DNA of 64,000 nt from Shouchella clausii (GCF_001598215.1 NZ_BCXJ01000001.1:930001-994000), one strand, 5' to 3'. Positions 27,354 to 36,625 are shown, numbered from the stretch's first letter. A program made the numbers and translations. Notes: generated by a model from the letters alone, not told the origin.

Positions 27354-28514
27354 TCAGTAACTTTCTCGTACATCCAACGTTTGATTGGTTGTGACCGTTT
27401 TTCCTGGAGAGTTTCGGATTCGTTCGTTTAAGTTTTGCTCGTAAAGGCCTTCATCTAAAGGGAGTTCGACCCAATTGTCGATCCACGTTGACAAATGCAT
27501 GGCATTGGATAATGTCAGGCCTTGCATGCCTTCCTCGCCTGGGGCGATTAGTGGAACGCCATGTAAAATCCCATCGACAAAATTTTGGGTAATGCCTTGG
27601 TGCCCCGTTTCGGTGCCTGCGACAGGGATATCGATTTTCCAATGTTCTGGAGCGCCAAAACCACCTTTATAGGATGCGTTAAACGCGGGCTCTGGCGTCC
27701 GCAACTGCCAAAAAGACAGCGTTTCGCCTTCAATGACCGCTTTTCCTCTTGTGCCAGTCACTTCAAGGCGGTTGGTCCCTGGAGCTTCTGCTGTTGTGGT
27801 AATAAACACGCCAGTCGCACCGCTTTCGTACTCCATATAAGCGGTCACTTCATCCTCCACTTCAATATCGCGGTATTTTCCAAATGAGCAAAAAGCACGG
27901 ATTCGTTTCGGTTCCATGCCAATCAGCCAGCCCCATAAATCTAATTGGTGGGGGCACTGGTTGATGAGGACGCCGCCGCCCTCGCCTGGCCAGGTGGCGC
28001 GCCAACTGCTTGAGTCATAATAGCTTTGCGAGCGGTACCAATCGGTAATGATCCAGTTCATTCGCCGAATCGTCCCTAGTTCGCCCGATTGGATCAAATC
28101 TCTAAGCTTCTGATAAATCGGCTTTGTCCGTTGATTGTACATTAAAGAATACACACGCCCGCTTTTTTGAGCTGCTTCATTCATTTCCCGCACTTGGCGC
28201 GTGTACACGCCTGCAGGCTTCTCGCAAAGGACGTGCAGGCCTGCGGCAAAGGCTTGCTCAGCAAGGCGTGAGTGGCTATAGTGTGGCGTGGCAATGAGCA
28301 CGGCATCAACGACATTGGCGTGAAAGAAATCGATTTCATTCGTAAATACAGGCACTTCGTCGCCAAAATGTTGTTGCAAGGCACTGGCTCGCTCTCCGTC
28401 TTCTTCCAATAATGCGCCAAGACATGCGTCTTTTATGCTTCCATCTGCTAAGTAAGCGGCATGGGCGCCGCCCATATTGCCAACACCAATCACACCGATC
28501 CGCACTTGATCCAT
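27354..28514 (-). CDS. Gfo/Idh/MocA-family oxidoreductase (4)
   Basis: 386 residues from ATG 28514. Rossmann motif IGVIGVGNMGGAH, catalytic lysine in LCEKPAGVYTRQ near residue 96, and GGGVLINQCPHQLDLWGWL, where the usual GTH is replaced by CPH, a known variant of one subfamily. First gene of a reverse operon of two oxidoreductases and an AraC regulator; a cre site is in its leader. Confidence 0.92.
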   Translation of the reverse strand: MDQVRIGVIGVGNMGGAHAAYLADGSIKDACLGALLEEDGERASALQQHFGDEVPVFTNEIDFFHANVVDAVLIATPHYSHSRLAEQAFAAGLHVLCEKPAGVYTRQVREMNEAAQKSGRVYSLMYNQRTKPIYQKLRDLIQSGELGTIRRMNWIITDWYRSQSYYDSSSWRATWPGEGGGVLINQCPHQLDLWGWLIGMEPKRIRAFCSFGKYRDIEVEDEVTAYMEYESGATGVFITTTAEAPGTNRLEVTGTRGKAVIEGETLSFWQLRTPEPAFNASYKGGFGAPEHWKIDIPVAGTETGHQGITQNFVDGILHGVPLIAPGEEGMQGLTLSNAMHLSTWIDNWVELPLDEGLYEQNLNERIRNSPGKTVTTNQTLDVRESY

Positions 28515-28529
28515 CAAACCCTCTCCTTT

Positions 28530-28543
28530 TGTTTGCGCTTACA
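28530..28543 (-). promoter_or_regulatory. cre site (CcpA) before the oxidoreductase operon
   Basis: On the reverse strand TGTAAGCGCAAACA fits the cre consensus TGNAARCGNWWWCA at every position. It lies 15 bases before the start codon at 28514, where bound CcpA-HPr-Ser-P would block transcription or initiation when glucose is present. Confidence 0.7.
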
Positions 28544-28604
28544 AACAGTGTAGTCTTCATGAGTAGGTTTAGCTGTTCTATTGTTGGGGATTTTCGATTC
28601 TTAC

Positions 28605-29486
28605 TTATACGTGGTTGTTGTCTGTATTCATGGACAAGCGGTATTGGTGCGGCGTTGCATTGGTTTTGCCCTTGAACATTTGAATGAAATACGAGACATT
28701 CGTTAAGCCGATACGTTGGCTAATCTCGTCGATAGGCAAGCTCGTCGTTTGCAAAAGGTGGCACGCTTCCTTCATCCGCCGCGCTGTTAAATAGTCGGTA
28801 ATGCTGCTACCTGTCTCACGGCGGAACACTTTGGAAACATACGACTTGGACAAATACAAGTCCTGTGCCAGTTGCGACAGGTCAAAAGGTTCCATTAAAT
28901 GGTCTTCAATCCAACCCATAATCCGTTCGGCGTAATGGATTTTGCGGAGCTCCTTTGTAGGAGGCCGTCCCTTTAGCTGATGCTGCATATAGCTGAGCAA
29001 TTGAATCAAAAGCAACTCTTCCCGTTCAGCCCGTTCGTTGATCGAAGCTGCTTCAGCCATTTTGTCATGCATGTCGCATAAGGAGCGAATGTAAAAGTAG
29101 TCTTCAGAAAAATCAATAAATGGATCTTGGTTGTAGTCATTTTTTAAGTGGTGGAAAAATTGGACCATCGCCGGATAGGCCGTTAGGCGCTTTTCGGCAT
29201 GCAATGGGTCGAAATGAAGTGTGGCCCGTTCATATGGAGCGGCAGAAGCAGGCGCAACATGGTGCAATTGAAAGGGCTGGAAGAAAAAAAGCATGCCTTT
29301 TTTGATTGGCGACATTTGCTGGTTCACAACGACACTGCCGGCCCCGTCAAACACAATGAGCAATTCACAACCTTGGTGCCAATGGTAATAGCCATTATAA
29401 TCAGTCGGATAAAACAGTTTCTTATGATGCCAATCAAGCGCTTCGGAGCTTTGGGGACTTTGCTGGAACAATGGCTTTTTTGTCAT
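28605..29486 (-). CDS. AraC-family transcriptional regulator (3)
   Basis: 293 residues: cupin domain (YYHWHQGCELLIVFDG, residues about 34-49) and C-terminal AraC domain (LYLSKSYVSKVFRRETGSS and ISQRIGLTNVSYFIQMFKG). It is divergent from the GH88/ABC operon starting at 29591 and is the probable inducer-dependent activator of it. Confidence 0.9.
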   Translation of the reverse strand: MTKKPLFQQSPQSSEALDWHHKKLFYPTDYNGYYHWHQGCELLIVFDGAGSVVVNQQMSPIKKGMLFFFQPFQLHHVAPASAAPYERATLHFDPLHAEKRLTAYPAMVQFFHHLKNDYNQDPFIDFSEDYFYIRSLCDMHDKMAEAASINERAEREELLLIQLLSYMQHQLKGRPPTKELRKIHYAERIMGWIEDHLMEPFDLSQLAQDLYLSKSYVSKVFRRETGSSITDYLTARRMKEACHLLQTTSLPIDEISQRIGLTNVSYFIQMFKGKTNATPHQYRLSMNTDNNHV

Positions 29487-29552
29487 GCTGCCGCACTCCT
29501 TTTGTGCAACAAAACAATATTTCTTTCCATTGTATCATGATTTTTTTATTGG

Positions 29553-29566
29553 TGGAAGCGCTATCA
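29553..29566 (+). promoter_or_regulatory. cre site (CcpA) before the GH88 operon
   Basis: TGGAAGCGCTATCA matches the cre consensus TGWAANCGNTNWCA except at the third base, and lies 25 bases upstream of the GH88 start. Together with the site at 28530 it places both flanking operons under carbon catabolite control. Confidence 0.7.
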
Positions 29567-29590
29567 TGTGTATCAAAAGGAGGGAGTCAG

Positions 29591-30700
29591 ATGGAAACAG
29601 TACAACACATCATCGGCATCGATGAATTGGAACAACGCATCATAAAGATGGCCAAGCAAATGGAGCCCCGTTCACCCCATGCGTCAAATAGCAGCGGGCG
29701 GTACGACGATATGCCTGTTAGTTGGTGGACCTCTGGCTTTTACCCTGGTTTGCTTTGGCTGATGCATGATGTTACAGGCAATGTTTTCTTTAAAAATCAA
29801 GCAGAAGGTTGGTCACAGAAAATAGAGGAAGCATTCCAAGAACATCCGATCATTTTGCATCATGATGTTGGCTTTCAATTTTTGTTGACGGCGGTGATGG
29901 AGTATGAACAAACGGGAAACGAAGACGGGCTGCGAATCGGCTTGAAGGCAGCGAATTATTTGGCAGGACGGTTCAATCCAGTTGGCGGTTTTATTAAAGC
30001 GTGGAATGGCGACGAGAGAAAAGGCTGGGCCATTATTGACTGCATGATGAACATTTCTTTGCTTTATTGGGCCAGCCGCGTCACCAATGACCCAAGCTAC
30101 GGACAAATCGCCTCGGCACACGCTGATACAACGTTGCAATGGGGCGTCCGCGACGATGGCAGCACAAGCCATATCCTTTCTTTTAACCCCCATACAGGGG
30201 AATTTATCGAGTCCATTGGCGGCCAAGGATACGGACCTGACTCGGCATGGAGCCGGGGAAACGCCTGGGCGTTGTATGGCTTTGCCAACGCCTGTCGCCA
30301 TACAGGGAAGCGCGCCTATTTGCATGTAGCTAAACGAATTGCCCACTTTTTTCTGGCCGCGCTGCCAGAAGACAATGTGCCGTATTGGGATTTTCGCTGC
30401 GGTGGGGACGACGAGGAGCCACGGGACAGTTCCGCCGCGGCCATCGCTGCTTCTGGCTTACTGGAAATCGAAGCACAAGTGCCACAGCCAGAAAAACGTA
30501 TGTACCGGCGGGCGGCAGAAAAGATATTACAATCGCTAAGCACCCATTATTTGGCGAGTGGCGAAAGCGAGGCAATCTTGACAAAGGCAACAGGCAATGC
30601 CCCAGAAGGTCGCGACATTCACGTCTCACTTATTTATGGCGATTATTTCTTTGCTGAAGCGATTGCGAAACGAAACGGTTGGCAACGGCGGATTTTCTAA
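29591..30700 (+). CDS. GH88-family unsaturated glucuronyl hydrolase
   Basis: 369 residues from ATG 29591 (AGGAGGGAG upstream). The (alpha/alpha)6-barrel family is shown by SWWTSGFYPGLLWLMHD near residue 44, HHDVGFQF with the catalytic aspartate near residue 97, the second aspartate in IIDCMMN near residue 153 and SAWSRGNAWALYGFA. GH88 removes a 4,5-unsaturated uronic acid from oligosaccharides left by polysaccharide lyases acting on glycosaminoglycans, ulvan, xanthan and similar polymers. No signal peptide is present, so it degrades imported oligosaccharides, presumably those carried by the following ABC importer. Confidence 0.92.
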   Translation: METVQHIIGIDELEQRIIKMAKQMEPRSPHASNSSGRYDDMPVSWWTSGFYPGLLWLMHDVTGNVFFKNQAEGWSQKIEEAFQEHPIILHHDVGFQFLLTAVMEYEQTGNEDGLRIGLKAANYLAGRFNPVGGFIKAWNGDERKGWAIIDCMMNISLLYWASRVTNDPSYGQIASAHADTTLQWGVRDDGSTSHILSFNPHTGEFIESIGGQGYGPDSAWSRGNAWALYGFANACRHTGKRAYLHVAKRIAHFFLAALPEDNVPYWDFRCGGDDEEPRDSSAAAIAASGLLEIEAQVPQPEKRMYRRAAEKILQSLSTHYLASGESEAILTKATGNAPEGRDIHVSLIYGDYFFAEAIAKRNGWQRRIF

Positions 30701-30726
30701 TTGAAAGAAAAGGAGGCCAGAAATGG

Positions 30727-31638
30727 ATGAAAGCGAAAATAGGGGAGAGTGTCCAACTGCAGACACGTCGAAATAAAGCCGCAAAATCAACGATCACATG
30801 GTATTTGTTTTTGTTGCCAACGTTATTGGGGATTGCTTGTTTTATTATTTATCCGGTGTTTGAATCGTTCCGTTTGAGTTTTTACCGCTCAAACGGGACG
30901 ATCGAAACGTGGATTGGTTTAGGCAATTATCAACGTGTTTTAGGTTCAAGTGCATTTTGGAATGCGGTTTACAATACGTTTTATATTGCTTTTTTTCAGC
31001 TGCTGCTAGCGATTCCAGCCGGGTTTGTCCTCGCCAGCATGATCAATCGCATAAAACGATTTCAAAGCATGTTTAAAGTGTTGTTTTTCTTGCCTAATGT
31101 TACTTCAATCGTTGCTGCTGCGATGATTTTTATGTTTGTGCTCCAGCCGGAAGTCGGCCTCATTAACCATTTCTTAGACTTGCTTGGCTTGCCAACGTCC
31201 CCATGGCTATCTGATCCGTCGACCTCAAAAGCAGGCGTCATTTTGCTGGCTGTTTGGCATTGGCTCGGCTTTGTCATTATTATTTGTTTGGCCAATTTGC
31301 AAGCGATTTCACCGGAATTGTATGAAGCCGCTGAAATCGACGGCGCCTCCAGTTTGCAACAATGGCTGTTTATCACGATTCCGAACATGGCAGGGACATT
31401 CGCTTTTCTGTTTATCATGGGCTGGATTTCTGGTTTACAGCGGTTCCAAGAAGTGTTTGTGCTCGGCGGTCCAGGGGGCAGTCCTAGCCGTTCCATGCAG
31501 ACAGTGGTCGCCCTCATTTATGAGCGGGGCTTTGGCGGGTTTGAATTTGGCATTGCCTCTGCCATCACGGTATTGCTGTTTCTCATCATTCTTGCATTTA
31601 CAGTACTGAACCTCAAGCTGACACGCTTGAAACTATAG
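30727..31638 (+). CDS. ABC sugar permease, MalF type (2)
   Basis: 303 residues from ATG 30727, eight bases after AGGAGGCC. Six membrane helices and the EAA loop LYEAAEIDGASSLQQW near residue 200. Part of the second CUT1 importer, likely for unsaturated uronyl oligosaccharides. Confidence 0.93.
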   Translation: MKAKIGESVQLQTRRNKAAKSTITWYLFLLPTLLGIACFIIYPVFESFRLSFYRSNGTIETWIGLGNYQRVLGSSAFWNAVYNTFYIAFFQLLLAIPAGFVLASMINRIKRFQSMFKVLFFLPNVTSIVAAAMIFMFVLQPEVGLINHFLDLLGLPTSPWLSDPSTSKAGVILLAVWHWLGFVIIICLANLQAISPELYEAAEIDGASSLQQWLFITIPNMAGTFAFLFIMGWISGLQRFQEVFVLGGPGGSPSRSMQTVVALIYERGFGGFEFGIASAITVLLFLIILAFTVLNLKLTRLKL

Positions 31639-31644
31639 GAGGGG

Positions 31645-32496
31645 ATGAATTTGGCCCAAAGCCAACAAGCAAACCGGCGTGTTGCTCACATTGTGATTTA
31701 TGTGTTTCTTTTTGTTTGCGCACTGCTCGTCATCGCTCCTTTTGTATGGATGGTGAGCATAAGCTTTGACCGAATGGCCAATATTCAAGTACCGTTTCCG
31801 CCAAGTTTTATTCCTGATTTGTTTTCGATCTTTAACTATGAATTGGTATTTGAAAATGGCCGCATTTTCCGTGCGTATCTTAATTCAGGATTGGTAACGT
31901 TTGGTTCAGTCGTTTTACAAGTGTCAGCCGCGCTATTAGGAGGCTATGCCTTTTCAAAAGGGCGCTTTAAAGGGAAAAAGCTGCTGTTTCTTGTCGTGCT
32001 TGCGACGATGATGGTGCCCATTGAAGCGCGGCTTATCCCATTGTATTCGATGTTTAATCGCGTTGGCTTGCTCGATACATTTTGGCCAGTGATTTTGCCC
32101 TCGATTTTGTATGGCCTAGGCGTGTTCCTCACTAAACAATTTTTTGACCAAATTCCTGACAGTTTGCGGGAAGCAGCCTCCATCGACGGCGCTAGTGAAT
32201 TCAGAACATTTTTTCAAGTTTACGCGCCATTGGCCGGCCCGATTACAGCGACACTCATCATCTTGTCGTTTATGGGCAACTGGAATGAGTTTGTATGGCC
32301 GCTCGTTGTCTTAAACTCGGAACAGCTCCAGACGATTCCACTCTTTCTCGCCAGCTTTTCGTTAGAAAACGGAACGGCATTAGCCGGAATGACGATGGCG
32401 CTGGCAACGATAAGCGTCGTGCCCATTATTATCGTATTTGTTTGTTTGCAGCGCTATATTATCCAAAGCATTGCCCTTAGCGGCTTAAAAGAATAG
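31645..32496 (+). CDS. ABC sugar permease, MalG type (2)
   Basis: 283 residues, six membrane helices, EAA motif LREAASIDGASEFRTFF near residue 174. ATG 31645 is very near AGGAGG; the in-frame TTG six bases on is better spaced and may be the true start. It is the second permease of the importer. Confidence 0.92.
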   Translation: MNLAQSQQANRRVAHIVIYVFLFVCALLVIAPFVWMVSISFDRMANIQVPFPPSFIPDLFSIFNYELVFENGRIFRAYLNSGLVTFGSVVLQVSAALLGGYAFSKGRFKGKKLLFLVVLATMMVPIEARLIPLYSMFNRVGLLDTFWPVILPSILYGLGVFLTKQFFDQIPDSLREAASIDGASEFRTFFQVYAPLAGPITATLIILSFMGNWNEFVWPLVVLNSEQLQTIPLFLASFSLENGTALAGMTMALATISVVPIIIVFVCLQRYIIQSIALSGLKE

Positions 32497-32509
32497 GGGG
32501 ACTGCAAAA

Positions 32510-33835
32510 ATGAAGCGATTGAGTACACTTGTGGCAGCCTGTTCGTTGGTAATGCTCACCAGTTGTGCGCCGCAAACGGAAACAGAAAACGCCCCGAGTG
32601 AAAACGCAGACTTGACCGTCGCGATGATTGGCGATTTTAAGATGCAAGATACAACAGACCCGATTACAGGCCAAAAAGCGACCGGTTTCCATGCTGCAAA
32701 AGCAGAATTTGAACGGCTCCATCCAGGCGTTACAATTGAATTCATCATTATGCCGTGGAGCAACTATGTCGCCAATACACAAGCGATGCTGGCTGGGAGC
32801 CAGGCTGACGTCTACCAAATGCCAGGCGTCAACGACTTTGCTGCCCAAGGCTTGGTCGAACCACTCGAATCTTACATTGAAGAAGACGACGATTTTGATT
32901 TAGGCGTCTATAACGACAACTTAGTTGAAGGCTGGAAAGTATTCGGTCCAGACGATGACACGCCACAAATTTACTCCCTCCCAGTGCTTGGGGACGGGCG
33001 TTTCATCCAATACGACAAGCTGTTGTTTGAACAATGGGGCGTCGAGCCACTTTCCGAATACCCGACAGTAGAAGAAGTGATCGACAAAGCGAAGCAAATG
33101 ACAGGCGAAAATCCAGTCACAGGTGAACAAAACTATGGCATTTACTTCCCTGGCACAAACGACACCGCCTTAACGCTCACCAATTTTATGGAAGGCTTTG
33201 GCGGCGAATGGGGCACAGGCCAACGCTGGGAAGATATTGAGCTGCACTTCGATTCGCCTGAAATGAAACAGGCGCTCGAAGCGATGGTTGAGCTCGCCGA
33301 CTACATGCCAAAAAGCTTTATTAACGGTCAAGGCAATGAACGCTGGCTGACGCCAAGCAACAACATCGCTATTGGCGTCAATCAAGGAAACGGCAACTTA
33401 AAAACAATTTACGCCCAAAGTCTACAAGACCGCTTCCCGATTGTGCAAAACTTTAAAAACGAAAACGGCGTCGGCGGGATGTTCTCCGGCAGCCCGCTCG
33501 CAATCGGAAAAACGAGCAAAAACAAAGACCTAGCTTGGGAATTTATTAAATTCAGCGCAAGCGAATACTTCCAGCGCTTTCTATGGGAAGAATGGGGGGC
33601 TACACCTGTCATTAAACAGGCAGCCAAATGGGAAAGCATCCAGGAGATGGAGCTAATGGAACCCGTCCTCGAAGCGATGAGCAATGCCGTCACGCCCCGC
33701 TACCCATGGGCCTCCTCCCAGCCACGCTACATTTTGCAAGCAAAAACCGAAGGCGCCTTAACTGGCACGATGTCAGTAGAACAAGCCTTGGAGGAGGCAC
33801 AACAGGAGAGCATGGAGTGGATTGAGGGGCGGTAG
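32510..33835 (+). CDS. ABC sugar-binding lipoprotein, CUT1 type (2)
   Basis: 441 residues with a lipobox LTSC at about residue 19 and a class I solute-binding domain. Acidic residues are frequent after the lipobox. Last gene of the GH88 operon; a terminator follows. Part of this gene (about 33198-33250) is repeated in degraded form at 35519, which points to an old duplication or rearrangement beyond its 3' end. Confidence 0.92.
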   Translation: MKRLSTLVAACSLVMLTSCAPQTETENAPSENADLTVAMIGDFKMQDTTDPITGQKATGFHAAKAEFERLHPGVTIEFIIMPWSNYVANTQAMLAGSQADVYQMPGVNDFAAQGLVEPLESYIEEDDDFDLGVYNDNLVEGWKVFGPDDDTPQIYSLPVLGDGRFIQYDKLLFEQWGVEPLSEYPTVEEVIDKAKQMTGENPVTGEQNYGIYFPGTNDTALTLTNFMEGFGGEWGTGQRWEDIELHFDSPEMKQALEAMVELADYMPKSFINGQGNERWLTPSNNIAIGVNQGNGNLKTIYAQSLQDRFPIVQNFKNENGVGGMFSGSPLAIGKTSKNKDLAWEFIKFSASEYFQRFLWEEWGATPVIKQAAKWESIQEMELMEPVLEAMSNAVTPRYPWASSQPRYILQAKTEGALTGTMSVEQALEEAQQESMEWIEGR

Positions 33836-33863
33836 AAAGAGTAGAGATGTAAGAGCAAATACT

Positions 33864-33889
33864 AAGAGCGTCGGGTGGCGCTCTTTTGT
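33864..33889 (+). terminator. Terminator of the GH88/ABC operon
   Basis: AAGAGCG and CGCTCTT form a stem around an 8-base loop and are followed by TTGTTT. The 14-base string AGAGCGTCGGGTGG here recurs in the terminator at 34960. Confidence 0.8.
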
Positions 33890-34075
33890 TTGGAGGGGTT
33901 TTGTTCAACAAAAAAGAACCCCAGAAAGGAATTAGGTGATCGATTTCGTTCAAATTGAATAGTGGGTTAAGGTTGACGAAACAGCCGGGGGCAAATATAT
34001 GTAAATTATCTGTAAATGACTTCCTCTTAGTCTTGCTTAGTTCCGAATGTATGCCTGATTGTTTGCGACGCCTGT

Positions 34076-34660
34076 TTAAGAACCTCGAATTTCTGAGATG
34101 ATGTCACTGAGAAACTTTTGCTGTTCGACACTAGCTGTTTCACATAGCCCCCATAGCAATTGATTCTCATGCTCAGTCAAATCCCGTTTGAGTGTTGAAC
34201 TTATTCTTTGTTTCAAGTCGAAATAAACACCCTTTTCTTCGACCGCGCGAATATAATGCCCGTCCGGATCATAAAAGGTGAAATAACCGAAATCATTAGT
34301 AAATACAGGTTCTTTATCAATAGGGGTTCTAGCTTGTTTAATCCGTTCATACAACGCAAGCAAGTCATTCGTTAAAATCTCAACCATCGTCACATGCCCT
34401 GTGCTGCTTGTGATAAAGAATGAATGGGGAAAGACAAACTTCAATTGTGTCACATCTTCAGGTTTAGTTTCCATCAAAAAAATACCTGGACCATTTCTGT
34501 TTTTCAATGCAATATGTGCTTCTCCAAATGAATAATCTGTTGAAACCAATTCATAGCCTAAGACATTACAATAAAAGTCGACTGATTTTTTCAAATTTGT
34601 GACTGGAAACCGCATGCTGCAATACCCAATCACATCCGCATCATTTTTTTCTTTGTTCAA
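34076..34660 (-). CDS. VOC (glyoxalase/bleomycin-resistance fold) protein with C-terminal helical extension
   Basis: 194 residues. Residues 12-130 form a VOC domain (MRFPVTNLKKSVDFYCNVLGYELVS segment at the start, FTFYDPDGHYIRAVEE at the end). The last 60 residues are a charged helical tail not found in minimal VOC proteins. The substrate cannot be told. It is isolated on the reverse strand, between the carbohydrate region and the AT-rich island. Confidence 0.82.
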   Translation of the reverse strand: MNKEKNDADVIGYCSMRFPVTNLKKSVDFYCNVLGYELVSTDYSFGEAHIALKNRNGPGIFLMETKPEDVTQLKFVFPHSFFITSSTGHVTMVEILTNDLLALYERIKQARTPIDKEPVFTNDFGYFTFYDPDGHYIRAVEEKGVYFDLKQRISSTLKRDLTEHENQLLWGLCETASVEQQKFLSDIISEIRGS

Positions 34661-34881
34661 TATCTTCTACTCCTTTTTAGTTACTTTAACTAATCGCCTT
34701 TGCCGGTTTTAAAATCAAATTTGAGTACTTTCCTTATTCGTTAGAAGATTTCACAATCCTGCCTGTTAGCTGGCTGATTATTAAAATTATGTTTTGAGAG
34801 AGATTGAAACAAAAAGCATCCCTTGGTAGGATGTGGAGGGCCAACGATATTGACCTCTAATTTAGTACCAAGGAGACTAAA

Positions 34882-34912
34882 ATGATTATAAAGAAACAAA
34901 TAAACAATAAAA
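34882..34912 (+). pseudogene. 5' fragment resembling the Nudix gene start at 47650
   Basis: ATGATTATAAAGAAACAA and the following TAAACAATAAAA differ from the start of the Nudix pseudogene at 47650 by only a few bases, and an AAGGAGA site precedes it. The similarity ends after about 30 bases. It could be a relic or chance; that copies lie on both sides of the island is notable. Confidence 0.35.
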
Positions 34913-34959
34913 TCATACATTTTCTAATTGAGTATAAAATATCCAGTAGGTATGTAAGG

Positions 34960-34993
34960 AGAGCGTCGGGTGGGTACCGTGACGCTCTTTTTT
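34960..34993 (+). terminator. Orphan terminator
   Basis: AGAGCGTC/GACGCTCT stem with a 13-base loop and a run of seven T residues. It shares 14 bases with the terminator at 33864, so it was probably copied along with the binding-protein fragment. Confidence 0.75.
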
Positions 34994-35518
34994 TGGGGAG
35001 AAGGTGTTGATTAAAAAAAGTTGCCACTTGTTGCGGGGCTCCATGAAACTTGTACTGTGTAATCCTTGGCGATAGAGGTCAGAATAGATAACTGAGGTAG
35101 CGTTAACCCCTTTTTCAATTGTGCGCACTGTTCTAAAGTAAGTCTTTTACCATGGGATGGAGAAGTACTCTGGCATAAACACAGAACTAGAAGTTTCATA
35201 GGATGTATTCCTCAGCGGTTAAGTAGTTAAGAGACCAATGAATTATTACATGATTGAACCAATACACAAAATCAAATAAAGCAAGGTCGAGTTTTTGTTG
35301 ATCAAAAGAACTGCTATTCTTGTATTGACTGACCTAACGATAGAACGTTGATCGGTGTTTGTCCCTAATCTAGAATGACTTTTCTATGCGCTTACCGAGC
35401 GTATCTAATAAAGTATGTTTGACGCCTACGTATCCCTTGAAGTGCTGATAGATAGGGCAAACAAGGTCTTTTCGATGTTTCGATCCGTTCTTCACTAACA
35501 TTGAAGGCAAATATGTAA

Positions 35519-35571
35519 TTTGGCGGCAAATGGGGCACAGGCTGATGCTGGGAAAATATTGAGCTGTATTT
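35519..35571 (+). pseudogene. Degraded fragment of the CUT1 binding-protein gene
   Basis: About 53 bases, starting with TTGGCGGCAAATGGGGCACA, match 33198-33250 inside the intact binding-protein gene with roughly seven differences (my alignment by eye). The surrounding sequence is only faintly similar and contains stops in all frames. It is best explained as the remnant of a duplicated operon end, together with the copied terminator at 34960. Confidence 0.7.
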
Positions 35572-35911
35572 AACAACCTGGAAAGGAGCAAATGATAGGA
35601 TGCTCAATATTAGTCAGTTCAAATAAAAAAAAGGATTGACTATTATCTTATTAGTGTGATAAATTTAACTAAACAGTGTTGTAAATATTAAAAAGTCAAA
35701 GTATAAGCTAATCGATGTTCCGGCTCGTTGGCCTAGCTTTGATGGCATAAAGTGATTGAGTAGTGTATATGAGAGTATAGATGAATGGGCGAAGCTATGC
35801 CCTGACATAATTTGTCCCTGGTTGGAATGTTTTTTCTGACTGGGCTTCTTCATTAGCTATGAAAAAGCCGTTTTGTAAATTTAATAAAAGGAGAAAGGGA
35901 TGACCTAAACC

Positions 35912-35941
35912 TTGTGTAATGTTATGTAGTCGTTGTATAGT
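35912..35941 (+). promoter_or_regulatory. Candidate promoter for the loaP/RiPP cluster
   Basis: TTGTGT (35912-35917) and TATAGT (35936-35941) are 18 bases apart, about 130 bases before loaP. The match is moderate; in such AT-rich DNA chance matches are common. Confidence 0.35.
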
Positions 35942-36073
35942 CATGACGCTAGTAGAGAGGACTCTGTTATAAAAGACTGTTCAATAAAAAGAAAATTATA
36001 AACTAGGTTATACCTCTTATAAATCTACATCAGAATAATTATCTAATAATAATTGGTGTAAAGGGAGATGGAT

Positions 36074-36625
36074 ATGAAGTGGTATGCCTTATTTGTTGAG
36101 TCAAGAAAAGAAGACTTCGTTAAGAAAATGATAAAGAAATATATAGACTGTTCAAACATAACAGTCATTGTTCCGAAACGAAAATTAATTGAACGTAAAC
36201 AAGGAATAAATCAACTGGTTTATAAGAATCTTTTTCCTGGTTATGTGTTTGTCTATACTGTAATGGATGTGGACTTATATTATCAATTAAAACAGGTACC
36301 GCGCTTTTACAAACTGCTTAATTACAAACATGACTATCAATCAAAAGAAACAAAACACCATCCTTTTACAGAGATAGATACAGATGAAATGCGTCCTGTT
36401 CTAAGCCTAATTAATAATGAAGAAATAATCGACTTTTCGACTATATATACGGAAGGTTCAGAGATAAGAGTTATTGATGGTCCTTTAAAAGGTAAAGAAG
36501 CAATTATAAAGAGAATAAATAAGCGAAAAGGTAGGGCGAAAATTTGTATAGAACTGTTTGCAGAGAATAAATTTTTGGATGTAGGGATTGAAGTGCTTTC
36601 AAAAGGGAAAATGAAGAGTGTATAA
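36074..36625 (+). CDS. loaP: LoaP-type specialised NusG paralogue (processive antiterminator)
   Basis: 183 residues from ATG 36074, spaced six bases from AAGGGAG (an ATG at 36068 abuts that site). The N-terminal NGN domain begins KWYALFVESRKEDF and contains NLFPGYVFVYT; a C-terminal KOW domain has GSEIRVIDGPLKGKEAII. LoaP proteins bind an RNA hairpin in the leader of long biosynthetic operons, such as the difficidin and macrolactin operons of Bacillus velezensis, and let RNA polymerase pass terminators. As first gene of the island, it is expected to act on the leader at 36626-36898 and on the terminator at 40376. Family assignment is firm, target inferred. Confidence 0.88.
   Translation: MKWYALFVESRKEDFVKKMIKKYIDCSNITVIVPKRKLIERKQGINQLVYKNLFPGYVFVYTVMDVDLYYQLKQVPRFYKLLNYKHDYQSKETKHHPFTEIDTDEMRPVLSLINNEEIIDFSTIYTEGSEIRVIDGPLKGKEAIIKRINKRKGRAKICIELFAENKFLDVGIEVLSKGKMKSV

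Larger units (their letters stand above)
34661..36073. other. 1.4-kb non-coding, debris-rich boundary region
   Basis: No convincing complete gene. It contains a 30-base match to the Nudix start (34882), a terminator (34960), a reverse-strand 62-codon frame of unknown origin (35011-35199), a degraded fragment of the neighbouring binding-protein gene (35519) and a possible promoter before loaP (35912). The mixture of relics and the drop in GC mark it as the left boundary of the imported 36-47 kb island. Confidence 0.6.

Noticed and set aside
35011-35199. Reverse 62-codon frame as an IS30-type helix-turn-helix fragment
   Set aside because: Only a vague LTLEQ..LKKGLTLPQLS resemblance, no catalytic part and no terminal repeats; left as unexplained debris.
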